Assembly: GCF_014201825.1 (NCBI RefSeq)
Contig: NZ_JACHFJ010000001.1
Span: 248,001 to 312,000, forward strand
Direction of reading: 5' to 3'
Origin: Acidocella aromatica
GTDB lineage: Bacteria; Pseudomonadota; Alphaproteobacteria; Acetobacterales; Acetobacteraceae
Length of the DNA: 64,000 nucleotides
This document shows positions 7,143-16,248 of the stretch, one piece after another. The position numbers and the translations under genes are program-made. Numbering within the stretch: position 1 is the stretch's first letter; every line of letters starts with the position of its first letter. The notes under the pieces were generated by a model. It saw only the letters and a list, made by a program, of their open reading frames with translations, was not told the DNA's origin and did no database searches.

Positions 7143-8543
7143 ATGAGCACGCTAGACCCCGCGGATTGGTCCGCCCTTCGCGCCCTTGGCCACCAGATGC
7201 TGGACGACATGGTGGACCACCTCTCCGGCATCCGCGAGCAGCCCGTCTGGCGGCCCATGCCCCCCCCTGTGCGCGAGGGCTTTACTGTCCCTCTACCCGC
7301 CATCGGCACCGCTCCTGAGGCCCTCTACGAGCGCTTCCAGGCCGATATCCAGCCCTATGTGACCGGCAATACACATCCGCGCTTCATGGGCTGGGTGCAT
7401 GGCGGGGGGAATCCTGTCTCCATGCTGGCGGAACTGCTGGCCGGGGCAATGAACGCCAATTGCGGCGGGCGCGACCATGTGGGCATCGCGGTGGAGCGTC
7501 AGGTCATCGCCTGGGCGGCGGAGATGCTGGGCCTGCCGGAGAGCACCTCCGGCGTGCTGCTCACTGGCTCCTCGATGGCCAATTTCGTCGCCGTGCTCTG
7601 CGCCCGCTACAAGGCGCTGGGGCAGCAGGGCCGCCGCCAGGGCGCTGGCAGGCAAAAGCTCGTGGCCTATGCCTCGGCGGGCGTGCATCGCTGCGTGCCG
7701 GGAGCCATGGATATGGCCGGGCTAGGCTCGGACGCGCTGCGGCGCATCCCCGTGGACGCCGATTTCCGCATGGACCTCGCAGCCCTGCGCACCGCCATCA
7801 CGGCTGACCGCGCGGCCGGATACCGCCCTTTCCTCATCATCGGCACCGCGGGCACAGTGGATGTCGGCGCGTTCGACGATCTCAACGCCCTGGCGGACAT
7901 CGCCGTGGAAGAGAATTGCTGGTTCCATGTGGACGGCGCCTTCGGTGCATTGGCTACCCTCTCGCCCACGCTGAAGCCGCTCACCAACGGCATCGGCCGG
8001 GCGGATTCCGTGGCGTTCGATTTCCATAAATGGGCGCAGGTCACCTACGATGCAGGCTGCGTGCTGGTGCGAGACCGCGAGATCGAACTCGCCACCTTTG
8101 CCCAGACCACCAATTATCTGGCCTCCGCCCCACGCGGGCTGGCAGGCGGCTTCCCCTGGCCGTGCGACCTGGGGCCGGACCTCTCCCGCGGCTTCCGCGC
8201 GCTGAAAGTGTGGATGACGCTCTCCGCCTATGGCAGCGAAGCGCTTGGCGGTATTGTGGACGACACCTGCACCCTCGCCCAGCGCTTGGCCGCGCGCGTG
8301 AACGCCAGCAACCGTCTGGAGTTGCTGGCTCCGGTGAAGCTGAACATCGTCTGCTTCGGCATCGCCGGCTTCACCGACACACAGACAGCGGATCTAGTGG
8401 CCGATTTGCAGGAAGAGGGGAAATTCACCCCCTCCACCACCACCATTGGCGGGCGCCTCGCCATTCGTGCCGCGATCGTCAACCATCGCACCACGGCAGC
8501 GGATATCGATGCACTGGCGGAGGAGATTCTACGGCGGGTTTAA
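7143..8543 (+). CDS. Pyridoxal-phosphate-dependent decarboxylase (group II, aromatic-L-amino-acid type)
   Basis: A 466-residue cytoplasmic PLP enzyme of the group II decarboxylase family. The PLP lysine is in FHKW (Lys296), the conserved aspartate/histidine region in WFHVDGAFGA, and the N-terminal TGNTHPRFMGW and HVGIAVERQVIAW are typical. Relatives decarboxylate tyrosine, tryptophan or glutamate, or act in cytosolic aspartate or amine metabolism; the substrate cannot be told from this reading. The ATG at 7143 is preferred to a TTG overlapping recR. Its stop overlaps the stop of the small lipoprotein gene on the other strand. Confidence 0.85.
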   Translation: MSTLDPADWSALRALGHQMLDDMVDHLSGIREQPVWRPMPPPVREGFTVPLPAIGTAPEALYERFQADIQPYVTGNTHPRFMGWVHGGGNPVSMLAELLAGAMNANCGGRDHVGIAVERQVIAWAAEMLGLPESTSGVLLTGSSMANFVAVLCARYKALGQQGRRQGAGRQKLVAYASAGVHRCVPGAMDMAGLGSDALRRIPVDADFRMDLAALRTAITADRAAGYRPFLIIGTAGTVDVGAFDDLNALADIAVEENCWFHVDGAFGALATLSPTLKPLTNGIGRADSVAFDFHKWAQVTYDAGCVLVRDREIELATFAQTTNYLASAPRGLAGGFPWPCDLGPDLSRGFRALKVWMTLSAYGSEALGGIVDDTCTLAQRLAARVNASNRLELLAPVKLNIVCFGIAGFTDTQTADLVADLQEEGKFTPSTTTIGGRLAIRAAIVNHRTTAADIDALAEEILRRV

Positions 8544-8746
8544 CGCCAGTGGCCATGCTCGCCCCAGTCGTCACCCCAGCCCCACCAGCCGCCAACCACC
8601 ACCGGCGGCGCGACATAAGCGGGCTGCGCATAATAACCGTAGCCGGAGGGGTAATACACGCAGCCCGCCAGCGACGCGCCAGCCAGTGCGATCGCGGCAA
8701 TGCGCGCCATCGCCCGTGACGAAATTTTCATGCCCATGATAGCCAT
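8540..8746 (-). CDS. Small tyrosine/tryptophan-rich lipoprotein
   Basis: A 68-residue predicted lipoprotein: basic start, hydrophobic segment and lipobox SLAGC with cysteine 29, then a short Y/G/P/W-rich mature part ending in GWWGWGDDWGEHGHWR. The start at 8746 is chosen because GAGGATCAGG lies just upstream; ATGs at 8737 and 8731 are also possible. Similar short lipoproteins are common in alphaproteobacteria and have no known function. It is transcribed divergently from the FecR-domain gene and converges with the decarboxylase gene, overlapping its stop by four bases. Confidence 0.6.
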   Translation of the reverse strand: MAIMGMKISSRAMARIAAIALAGASLAGCVYYPSGYGYYAQPAYVAPPVVVGGWWGWGDDWGEHGHWR

Positions 8747-8919
8747 AGCCTGATCCTCGTAATCTTTGCGGCGCAACGACGCCCGGTTTTGGATTGTCTC
8801 ATGATTTTGAGGCGGGTTTTGGGCAATACAAGCGCGAGAATTTAAAACATTGTAACGCCATGCCATGGTTTCGCCGCCGTCGCGCATTATGTGCGGGATA
8901 ATAATGACAAGGACCCGCC

Positions 8920-10854
8920 ATGTCCCGCACACGCCTTTCCCTTCGCCGCGCCCTCGCCTTCACCACGGCGCTTGGTCTCGCCGTGCCCGCCAACGCGCAG
9001 GATAGCAGCTACGCCGCACCTCCCTCCCGTGTCGGCCAGATCACAGGCATTGCGGGCGGCGTCTCGTATAACGGGGCAGGCTCCAACGGGCAGTGGGTTG
9101 CCGCCAGAAACAATTACCCCCTCACCACGGGCGACACCCTGTTCACCCAGGGGGATGGTGAAGCATCCATCGCCATCGATTCCAGCCGCGTCACGCTGGG
9201 GCCAAACACCGAGTTGCAGGTGACACTGCTGGATGACAGAGATTTCACCGCCACCGAGAGCCAGGGTGACATCTTCCTGAACCTTACCGCACTGCAACAG
9301 GGGCAGGGCTTCAACATCAACACGCCGGGCGGCGAAGTCAGCATCGACGAACCCGGGCAATACGAAGTGTTAGCCGGAGATGCGAACACTCCCGCCGAGA
9401 TCCAGGTGCTCCAGGGCCAGGCCGAAGCCGGCGGCGTGACGATTTCCGCCGGGCAGGCCGCGTATCTTGCCGGTAACGGCCAGCCTGAAATCACCCAGGC
9501 GCAGCGCGACGCGTTTGCCGACCATGTGATGGCGGAGCTGACCCCGCCCCCGCCGCCCTACGCGCCCCCAGCTGTAATGCAGATGACCGGCGTGGAGGAA
9601 CTCTCCGGCTACGGCAGTTGGGAGCAATCGCCGCAATATGGCGCTATCTGGTACCCGAATGTCGCTTCCGGCTGGGCGCCCTATCATTATGGCCATTGGG
9701 CCTATGTGGTTCCCTGGGGCTGGACCTGGGTGGAAGACGAGCCCTGGGGCTTCGCGCCGTTCCATTACGGGCGCTGGGCACAGATTTACGGCCGCTGGGG
9801 CTGGATACCCTGCGGCTATGCCGATGGAAGCTATGCCGAGCCCCCGGTTTACGCGCCTGCGCTGGTCGCCTTCTTCGGGCTCGGGCTGGCGGCGGGCATT
9901 ACCATCGAGGCCCTCTCCCAAGGTTATATCGGCTGGGTGCCGCTGGGCCCCGGCGAGGCCTATTATCCGCATTATCACGCCGACCAGAATTACCTGCGGC
10001 GGATCAACCGCTTTGACATGCACGACCCCGGCCGGATCGATTTCCAGCACCCGCCCGCTTTCGGCCATTACACCAACCGAGGCGCGGCGCTGTACGGCCC
10101 GGCCAGCGCCATCTCGCATGGCGAGCAGGCGGGCCATTACGCAAAGCCGGTACCGCATGAGATGTTCGGGCAGGCCCGCCCTGTGGGACAGCAATTCCCC
10201 GAGGCCGTGCGCCCGCAATTCACACCACATTCAGCCCCGGCGCCAACACCCGGCTTCCATCAGCAGCAGGGCATCGCACCGCAACCGCAGATGCAGCCTC
10301 CGCCTGGACAGCACGGCACGCCCCAACAGTTTCACCAGCAAACACCTGGCGGATTTGTCCCGCAAGGGCAGCAGCAAGTCCACCAGCAGCAAATGCCGCA
10401 GGTGATCACGCCGCCAGAACAACAACAGCACGCGCAGCCGCAATTTCACCAGGAACAGCCACAGCAATTCCACCAACAGCAGACGCCGCAGATACTCGCA
10501 CCACAGCAACAACAGCCGCACACACAGCCGCAATTCCATCAGGAGCAGCCGCAACACCAGTTTCACCAGGAACAGCCACAGGGCTTCCAGCAACAACAAT
10601 TCCACCAGCAGCAGACGCCACAGATGCTCGCACCACAGCAACAACAGCCGCACACACAACCGCAATTCCATCAGGAGCAGTCGCAACACCAGTTTCAACA
10701 GGAACAGCCACAGGGCTTCCAGCAACAACAATTCCACCAACAGCAGACGCCGCAGATGCTCGCACCACAGCAACAACAGCCGCACACACAACCGCAATTC
10801 CATCAGGAGCCACCACAACCACGGTCGGAACAGCCACAATTCCATCCGCAATAG
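8920..10854 (+). CDS. Exported FecR-domain protein with Gln/His-rich repeat tail
   Basis: The 644-residue protein has a signal peptide (cleavage near residue 27, after PANAQ), a FecR-like beta domain (about 35-175, with GDTLFTQGDGEASIAI and GGEVSIDEPGQYEVL), then a W/Y/G-rich region with repeated GHWAYVVPWGW and EPWGFAPFHYGRW motifs (about 225-300) as in DUF6600 proteins. From about residue 440 to the end it is Gln/His/Pro-rich low complexity with a 44-residue repeat. There is no FecI sigma factor or TonB receptor beside it, so it is probably not a FecIRA regulator but a secreted or surface protein. The tail could bind metal or be disordered. Confidence 0.75.
   Translation: MSRTRLSLRRALAFTTALGLAVPANAQDSSYAAPPSRVGQITGIAGGVSYNGAGSNGQWVAARNNYPLTTGDTLFTQGDGEASIAIDSSRVTLGPNTELQVTLLDDRDFTATESQGDIFLNLTALQQGQGFNINTPGGEVSIDEPGQYEVLAGDANTPAEIQVLQGQAEAGGVTISAGQAAYLAGNGQPEITQAQRDAFADHVMAELTPPPPPYAPPAVMQMTGVEELSGYGSWEQSPQYGAIWYPNVASGWAPYHYGHWAYVVPWGWTWVEDEPWGFAPFHYGRWAQIYGRWGWIPCGYADGSYAEPPVYAPALVAFFGLGLAAGITIEALSQGYIGWVPLGPGEAYYPHYHADQNYLRRINRFDMHDPGRIDFQHPPAFGHYTNRGAALYGPASAISHGEQAGHYAKPVPHEMFGQARPVGQQFPEAVRPQFTPHSAPAPTPGFHQQQGIAPQPQMQPPPGQHGTPQQFHQQTPGGFVPQGQQQVHQQQMPQVITPPEQQQHAQPQFHQEQPQQFHQQQTPQILAPQQQQPHTQPQFHQEQPQHQFHQEQPQGFQQQQFHQQQTPQMLAPQQQQPHTQPQFHQEQSQHQFQQEQPQGFQQQQFHQQQTPQMLAPQQQQPHTQPQFHQEPPQPRSEQPQFHPQ
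10489..10808 (+). repeat. Tandem repeat, 132-base unit, inside the FecR-domain gene
   Basis: The marker CAGAT(A/G)CTCGCACCACAG recurs at 10489, 10621 and 10753, exactly 132 bases apart. Two full units and one partial unit keep the reading frame (44 residues each, containing FHQQQTPQMLAPQQQQPHTQ). High identity between units suggests recent expansion. Confidence 0.9.
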
Positions 10855-10930
10855 CCGCAAAAAACAGCCGCATGAGGAGCATCAGGAACAGCGAAACGGC
10901 CCGCATGGCGGCCAGTTCCCACCGTGAGCC

Positions 10931-12049
10931 TTATGCGGGAACGCCGTAGAGAACAGTATCGAACGCGTTAGCCTCATGCTGACGCAAAAACAGCTTGGCA
11001 TAAGGCGCCAGTTCCCTCAGCAGGCGCGGCAGTGTCCACAGATCATCCGGCCGGTGATACGCGCTCACCGCAAGATGCGGTCTCGTCCTGCCAATGGCCT
11101 TAGCCATGCCGCGTAGCGCCATTGCCTCCCCGCCCTCGATATCGAGCTTGATGTAATCGGGCCGCAGCCTGGGCAGAACATCGTCCAACGCGACGCAAGG
11201 AATGGTAATATTGCCAGAGGCTTCGGCATGTGCCGAAGTGCCGCCATCGGCAGCGAAACGGATTTATGCGAAGCTATCACTGAGCCCACAAGGGAACAGA
11301 GCCGTCCGCGACGGAATATCCTTCGCAAATGCCACGAGCTTTTCAAAATTTCGTGGATCAGGCTCAAAACCCGCCCAGTCGCCAATCTCAATACCTTTGC
11401 TTCGCAAATATCGGAATGTATCGCCATCAAAGGCCCCGCCATCGACAAAACTGATCTGCTTCGGCAGACGTAAAACACCCGGCGGGAAATATTGCTCACT
11501 CAGATTGTAATCGGGATGATGATCCGGTTCGCCGGTAATACGGTAGCGGACAAGGCCGGTAAGCGTCCTAACACTCGTATCATCCGCCAAATGCGAGGCC
11601 GTTTCAGCAAAGTCTCGCAGATGTTCAATCACGAAGTGCCGCGCCGTCAGCCAGTAATTATCCGCCTCGGCTCCCAGCGCATCGGCAAGATCCGCATTCC
11701 ACAACACATCCGCAAACGGAAGAGAACGGCCATAGGCAAGAATTGCCTCAAGCTTGGCGAGATGGCTGTGCACACCAACAACAAGGCATTTACCCTCGGC
11801 CTGGGCGGGTTCCAGCGCTTTCGGCGCAAAGGCGGGCAAGCCTTCAAACACCTCACCATTGCCCGTGAATTTACGGTCCACGACGCCGTGGCAATGAATC
11901 CCCCGGGCCCCTAACAAGGCCAAAATCCGCCGCCCATACCCGCCAGCACCATAAACATAGCACCCAGCCGACAGCATTTGTCTCAGATAAGCCGGGGAAC
12001 GGGATTGAACGAAAGCCGTCAACTCGTTCTCGAGGTCCGAAAAAATCAC
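10931..12049 (-). pseudogene. FkbM-family methyltransferase, interrupted by an in-frame stop
   Basis: The frame codes 261 residues from the ATG at 12049 to a TAA at 11266-11264 and then continues in the same frame, without a shift, to a stop at 10931. Before the stop are an N-terminal Rossmann-like part (YVYGAGGYGRRIL) and the start of the FkbM domain (SFVDGGAFDGDTFRYL, then FEPDPRNFEKL). After it are the rest of the domain, with IRFAADGGTSAHAEASGN and DYIKLDIEGGEAMALRGMAK. Joined, they make a normal FkbM protein of 372 residues, so one nonsense change disables the gene (or there is a sequencing error). The GC content is lower than that of neighbours, hinting at transfer; FkbM enzymes often modify surface polysaccharide. 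Confidence 0.85.
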
Positions 12050-12080
12050 ACCGCCCCCTTTATTTCTTCAATGTCATGAT

Positions 12081-12113
12081 AACAAAAAAACGGCGCCCGC
12101 GAAGGCGCCGTTT
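12081..12113 (-). terminator. Rho-independent terminator of fusA
   Basis: CGGCGCC (12091-12097) pairs with GGCGCCG (12104-12110). Read on the minus strand the stem is followed by seven T residues, correct for transcription coming from fusA. It separates fusA from the methyltransferase pseudogene. Confidence 0.9.
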
Positions 12114-12137
12114 TCATTTATCCGCAGTGGGAGTGCT

Positions 12138-14219
12138 TTACGCGCTCTTCGCCATGATCTCGTCGGCCACGTTGCGCGGCACCGGATCGTAGTGGTGGAA
12201 CTGCATGGTGAAGGACGCGCGGCCCTTCGTCATGGAGCGCAGGTGCGAGATGTAGCCGAACATTTCCTTCAGCGGCACATGCGCGCGCACGATCACGGTG
12301 GAGCCCGAGGCCTCCTGGTTCTGGATCATGCCGCGGCGGCGGTTGAGATCGCCCACCACGTCACCCACATGGTCGTTCGGGGTGGTGACTTCCACGTCCA
12401 TGATCGGCTCCAGGATCACCGGACCGGCCTTCTTCATACCCTCGCGGAAGCAGGCCTTGGCGGCGATTTCGAACGCGAGCGCGCTCGAGTCGACGTCATG
12501 GTACTTGCCGTCCACCAGCGCGAAGCTGAAGTCCACAGTGGGGAAGCCCGCGAGCACACCAGTATCGGCCTGGTTGCGGATGCCCTTTTCCACGGCCGGG
12601 ATGTATTCCTTGGGAACCGCACCGCCGACGACCTTGTTCTCGAAGGTGATGCCCTCGTTCCGCTCACGCGGCGCGAAGACGATCTTGACTTCGGCGTACT
12701 GACCCGAACCGCCCGACTGCTTCTTGTGGGTGTAGGTTTCGGTGTGCTCCTTGGTGATCGTCTCGCGGTAAGCCACCTGCGGGGCGCCGATATTGGCGTC
12801 CACGCCATATTCGCGCTTCAGGCGGTCGACGATGATCTCCAAGTGCAGCTCGCCCATGCCGGAGAGGATGGTCTGGCCGGTTTCCTGGTCGGTCTTCAGG
12901 CGCAGGGACGGGTCTTCCGACGCCAGCTTCTGCAGGCCGAGCGTCATCTTCTCGACGCCTTCCTTGGTCTTCGGCTCGACGGAGATGTCGATCACGGGCA
13001 CGGGGAACGCCATGCGCTCCAGCACCACCGGGTCCTCGGCGGCGGCCAGGGTGTCACCAGTGCCGGTGTCCTTCAGGCCCACGAACGCGGCGATATCGCC
13101 CGCCACCACTTCGGTGATTTCCTGGCGCTTATCGGCATGCATCTTGTACATGCGGCCGATACGCTCCTTGTGGCCCTTGGTGGTGTTCAGCACGGAGTCG
13201 CCGGACTTCAGCGTACCGGCGTAAACGCGCACGAAGGTGAGCGAGCCGTACTTGTCGTTGATGATCTTGAAGGCGAGGCCGGCGAACGGCGCGGCCGGAT
13301 CGGCCTTGATGCGGCGTGCGTTCGGGTCTTCGTCCTGTCCCTCTTCCGGGGCCACCTTGATGCCCGGAACGTCAACCGGGGACGGCAGGTAGTCGAGCAC
13401 GCCGTCCAGCAGCGGCTGCACGCCCTTGTTCTTGAAGGCGGTGCCGCACATCACGGGACGGAAGGCGCCGGTGATGGTGCCGGTCTTGATGGCGCGCTTC
13501 AGGGTCTCGACGGAGACGTCGCCCTTCTCGAAATACTCTTCCATGCCCGCGTCATCGACGGCCAGGGCGGTGTCGAGCAGGACCTGACGGGCCTCCTTGG
13601 CCTTCTCCAGCATGTCGGCCGGGATCTCTTCGTCGTGGAACTTCGCGCCGAGCTCGCCGCCTTCCCAGATGATGGCCTTCATCTCGACCAGATCGACCAC
13701 GCCGAGGAAGCCGTCTTCGATGCCGATGGGCAGCTGCAGCGGCAGCGCCACGATGTCCAGCTTCTCCTTCAGCGTGTCGAAGGCGCGGTAGAAATCGGCG
13801 CCGGTACGGTCGAGCTTGTTGATGAAGATCAGGCGCGGCACGTTGTAGCGGTCGGCCAGACGCCAGTTGGTCTCGGACTGCGGCTGCACGCCGGCAACGC
13901 CCTCGATGATGAAGATGGCGCCGTCGAGCACCCGAAGCGAGCGGTTGACTTCGATGTTGAAGTCGATGTGGCCCGGGGTGTCGATGATGTTGATGTTGTG
14001 GTTCTTCCACTCACAGGTCACCGCGGCGGAGGTGATGGTGATGCCGCGCTCACGCTCCTGCGCCATATAGTCGGTGGTGGTGTTGCCATCGTGCACTTCA
14101 CCAATCTTGTGGGACACGCCGGTGTAGTAAAGGATGCGCTCCGTGGTGGTGGTCTTGCCCGCGTCGATATGCGCGGTGATCCCGATATTCCGGATCTTCG
14201 TAAGGTCAGTCTCAGCCAT
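12138..14219 (-). CDS. fusA: Elongation factor G
   Basis: EF-G is the GTPase that drives ribosomal translocation and, with RRF, recycling. The 693-residue protein has all five domains and the GTPase motifs AHIDAGKT (G1), RGITI (G2), DTPGHID (G3) and NKLD (G4). Domain IV has [14 protein letters not shown] and domain V ends with [18 protein letters not shown]. The ATG at 14219 has GGAGG five bases upstream; the longer frame upstream is not EF-G-like. Unusually, there is no rpsL, rpsG or tuf beside it, and it has its own terminator, so it is transcribed alone. Confidence 0.96.
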   Translation of the reverse strand: MAETDLTKIRNIGITAHIDAGKTTTTERILYYTGVSHKIGEVHDGNTTTDYMAQERERGITITSAAVTCEWKNHNINIIDTPGHIDFNIEVNRSLRVLDGAIFIIEGVAGVQPQSETNWRLADRYNVPRLIFINKLDRTGADFYRAFDTLKEKLDIVALPLQLPIGIEDGFLGVVDLVEMKAIIWEGGELGAKFHDEEIPADMLEKAKEARQVLLDTALAVDDAGMEEYFEKGDVSVETLKRAIKTGTITGAFRPVMCGTAFKNKGVQPLLDGVLDYLPSPVDVPGIKVAPEEGQDEDPNARRIKADPAAPFAGLAFKIINDKYGSLTFVRVYAGTLKSGDSVLNTTKGHKERIGRMYKMHADKRQEITEVVAGDIAAFVGLKDTGTGDTLAAAEDPVVLERMAFPVPVIDISVEPKTKEGVEKMTLGLQKLASEDPSLRLKTDQETGQTILSGMGELHLEIIVDRLKREYGVDANIGAPQVAYRETITKEHTETYTHKKQSGGSGQYAEVKIVFAPRERNEGITFENKVVGGAVPKEYIPAVEKGIRNQADTGVLAGFPTVDFSFALVDGKYHDVDSSALAFEIAAKACFREGMKKAGPVILEPIMDVEVTTPNDHVGDVVGDLNRRRGMIQNQEASGSTVIVRAHVPLKEMFGYISHLRSMTKGRASFTMQFHHYDPVPRNVADEIMAKSA

Positions 14220-14381
14220 CAGTGCCTCCACGGGCGGGAAAAAGGTCGAACACGTAGTACGCCGCCCAAATAGGCAGCGCTGCTCGGGCGGCTTTTGCGG
14301 CAGAGCGCGGCTTTTGGCAAGTGCAAAACATGCCCCCGCCGAAACCAAACCCGGCCTTGCCCCCGGCATCCGCTAAAATAT

Positions 14382-14443
14382 CACAAAAGTTTTTGGGCGC
14401 GCTCTTTTTTCAAAAAGGGTGCAAAAACGTTCTTAATTAATGT
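14382..14443 (+). repeat. Dispersed hairpin repeat, copy B
   Basis: CACAAAAGTTTTTGGGCGCG, CTCTTTTTTC, AAAAAGGGTGC, AAAAACGTTC and the tail TTAATTAATGT are in the same order as copy A (6456). The arms pair imperfectly. It lies between the 3' end of the CinA-like gene and fusA, both on the minus strand, so it could also work as a hairpin in that transcript. Confidence 0.7.
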
Positions 14444-15193
14444 TCAGCCCGGCTCGCCCGGGACGGGGACAACCCCCTGAGCCGCAATCAGCGCGGAAGC
14501 CTCGGCAATTGCCGCCTCGATGGCCGCAACATCCGTCCCCTTGCCCACCAGCGCCACGCCCCATTTATTGTCGCGCTTGAACGGGTAGCTGCCGAGATCC
14601 ACCTGCGGGAAACGGTCCTGAATCGCGCCCAGCCCGTCGGCGATGGAACCTTCCAGCACCCCGATGCCGTACACGGCCCGCATCTCGATTCGCTCCCCGC
14701 GCGGCAGTTCCGGCTCCAGCGCCTTGAACATGGCCTGCATGATCCGCGGCACCCCGGCCATCACATGCACATTACCAATCGTGAATCCCGGCGCGATGGA
14801 GGCCTCGTTCTTGATGGGCACGGCCCCCTGCGGCATCGTGGCCATGCGCAGCCGGGCGGCGTTCACCCGCTCGCCCCAGGCCGCGCGCATGACCTCCGCC
14901 GTCTCCTCATGAAGCACCCAGGGCACGCCGAAGGCCGCGGCGATGCACTCACTGGTGATGTCATCATGCGTCGGACCGATACCGCCCGTGGTGAACAGGC
15001 AGGTATAGGCGGCGCGCAGCTCGTTCACCGCGCCGATGATACGCCCCGGAATATCCGGCACCACCCGCACCTCCTCAAGCTTGATACCAAGCTCAGCCAA
15101 GCGCTGGGCGATGAACTGGACGTTCACATCCTGGGTGCGGCCCGAGAGGATCTCGTTGCCGATGATCAGGATCGCGGCAGTGGGGTTGGTCAT
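14444..15193 (-). CDS. CinA-like molybdopterin-binding domain protein
   Basis: The 249-residue protein matches the N-terminal (MoaB/Mog-like, COG1058) half of CinA: LIIGNEILSGRTQDVN at the start, FTTGGIGPTHDD in the middle and VHVMAGVPRIMQAMF further on. It lacks the C-terminal NMN-deamidase (PncC) half, as is usual for the stand-alone alphaproteobacterial form. Relatives include an ADP-ribose pyrophosphatase activity in full CinA; the role of the short form is unproven. Its start overlaps the GNAT-Nudix gene by four bases (ATGA), so the two are co-translated. Confidence 0.85.
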   Translation of the reverse strand: MTNPTAAILIIGNEILSGRTQDVNVQFIAQRLAELGIKLEEVRVVPDIPGRIIGAVNELRAAYTCLFTTGGIGPTHDDITSECIAAAFGVPWVLHEETAEVMRAAWGERVNAARLRMATMPQGAVPIKNEASIAPGFTIGNVHVMAGVPRIMQAMFKALEPELPRGERIEMRAVYGIGVLEGSIADGLGAIQDRFPQVDLGSYPFKRDNKWGVALVGKGTDVAAIEAAIAEASALIAAQGVVPVPGEPG

Positions 15194-16197
15194 AGGAAAT
15201 CCCTCAACATCGGAATGAGCGGCCGGTCGGCCGGGGGCATCGGGTACTCCACCAAGCGGTCCGGCGCCACCCAGGCCAAAGCCTGCCCTTCCTTGGGCTG
15301 CGGCTCACCCTTCCAGCGGCGGCACAGAAATACCGGCATCAGCAGGTGGAAACTGTCATAGGCATGCGAGGCGAAGACGAAGGGCGCGAAATCCTTGGGG
15401 TTGGTCTCCAGCCCCAGCTCTTCGCGCAACTCACGCGCCAAGGCGGCCTCAGGCGTCTCGCCCGGCTCCAGCTTGCCGCCGGGGAATTCCCACAGCCCAG
15501 CCATCTTCTTGCCCTCGGGCCGGCGAGCCAGCAGGATCCGCCCCTGCGAATCGATGAGTGCGGCAGCGGCTACCAGCAGCGTGCCTCCCTTGGGCGCCTC
15601 GGCCGCGATGCCGGAGGCCAGCAACTCGCGCTCGCGGGTGAAGTGCTTCACCGGCAACTTCTGCCCCGGACGGCACATGAAGCTCTTCAGCCCCTTGCTC
15701 GTCTGGGCGAAACCTAGCTTGCGCAGCACGGCCATCGAGCCCTCGTTATCCGCCGCCACCGTGGCGGTGACATGCGAGAGCGGCAGCGCCGCGAAAGCCC
15801 AGTCCAGCAGCCGCCGCGCGGCCTCCAGCGCGTAGCCCTGCCCCCAATGCGCGCGGCCCAGCCAATAGCCCAGCTCGGCCGTTTTCTGCCCTTTGCCCAG
15901 GCGCAGCCCGGCAACCCCCACCAGCGCGCCGGTCTCGGCCTCCACCATGGCGAATTGCTCGGCCCGGGCGGCCTCGCGGTCGGCCAGCGCCGCGTCGATC
16001 CAATCCGCCGCCAGCTGCGCCGGGTAAGGAAAGGGCGCATCCGGCAGGCGGCGGCAGATTTCCCAGTCATTGATGAGCCGGTGGAAATGCGCCGCGTCGC
16101 CCGCATGCAGGGGGCGCAGCACCAGCCGCGTGGTGCGTAGCACGGGGCCGGGGGGCGGCAAGGTCTCCAGCATCGGCGAATCGTTTAGGTCTGGCAT
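15190..16197 (-). CDS. Fused GNAT acetyltransferase and Nudix (MutT-type) pyrophosphohydrolase
   Basis: Two domains are visible in 335 residues. Residues 20-165 are a RimJ-like GNAT domain (TTRLVLRPLHAGDA at the start, ELGYWLGRAHWGQGYALEA as the acetyl-CoA loop). Residues 205-330 are a MutT-like Nudix domain (LLARRPEGKKMAGLWEFPGG, then ARELREELG), the type that removes 8-oxo-dGTP from the pool. The fusion is known from other alphaproteobacteria. Whether the GNAT half has a related substrate is unknown. It lies directly upstream of the CinA-like gene with a 4-base overlap. Confidence 0.9.
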   Translation of the reverse strand: MPDLNDSPMLETLPPPGPVLRTTRLVLRPLHAGDAAHFHRLINDWEICRRLPDAPFPYPAQLAADWIDAALADREAARAEQFAMVEAETGALVGVAGLRLGKGQKTAELGYWLGRAHWGQGYALEAARRLLDWAFAALPLSHVTATVAADNEGSMAVLRKLGFAQTSKGLKSFMCRPGQKLPVKHFTRERELLASGIAAEAPKGGTLLVAAAALIDSQGRILLARRPEGKKMAGLWEFPGGKLEPGETPEAALARELREELGLETNPKDFAPFVFASHAYDSFHLLMPVFLCRRWKGEPQPKEGQALAWVAPDRLVEYPMPPADRPLIPMLRDFL

Positions 16198-16248
16198 ACG
16201 CTATGCTGTTTAGCGTGCTGTTGAACTTCCCGCCAGGACAGGGCAAGC

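Noticed and set aside
10489-10808. Regular direct repeats considered as a CRISPR array
   Set aside because: The 132-base unit is coding, contiguous and has no unique spacers; no cas genes are present.
12192-14273. Long open frame antisense to fusA (693 codons)
   Set aside because: It mirrors fusA codon for codon; in GC-rich DNA with strong third-position bias, the antisense frame stays open. The translation has no recognisable domain.
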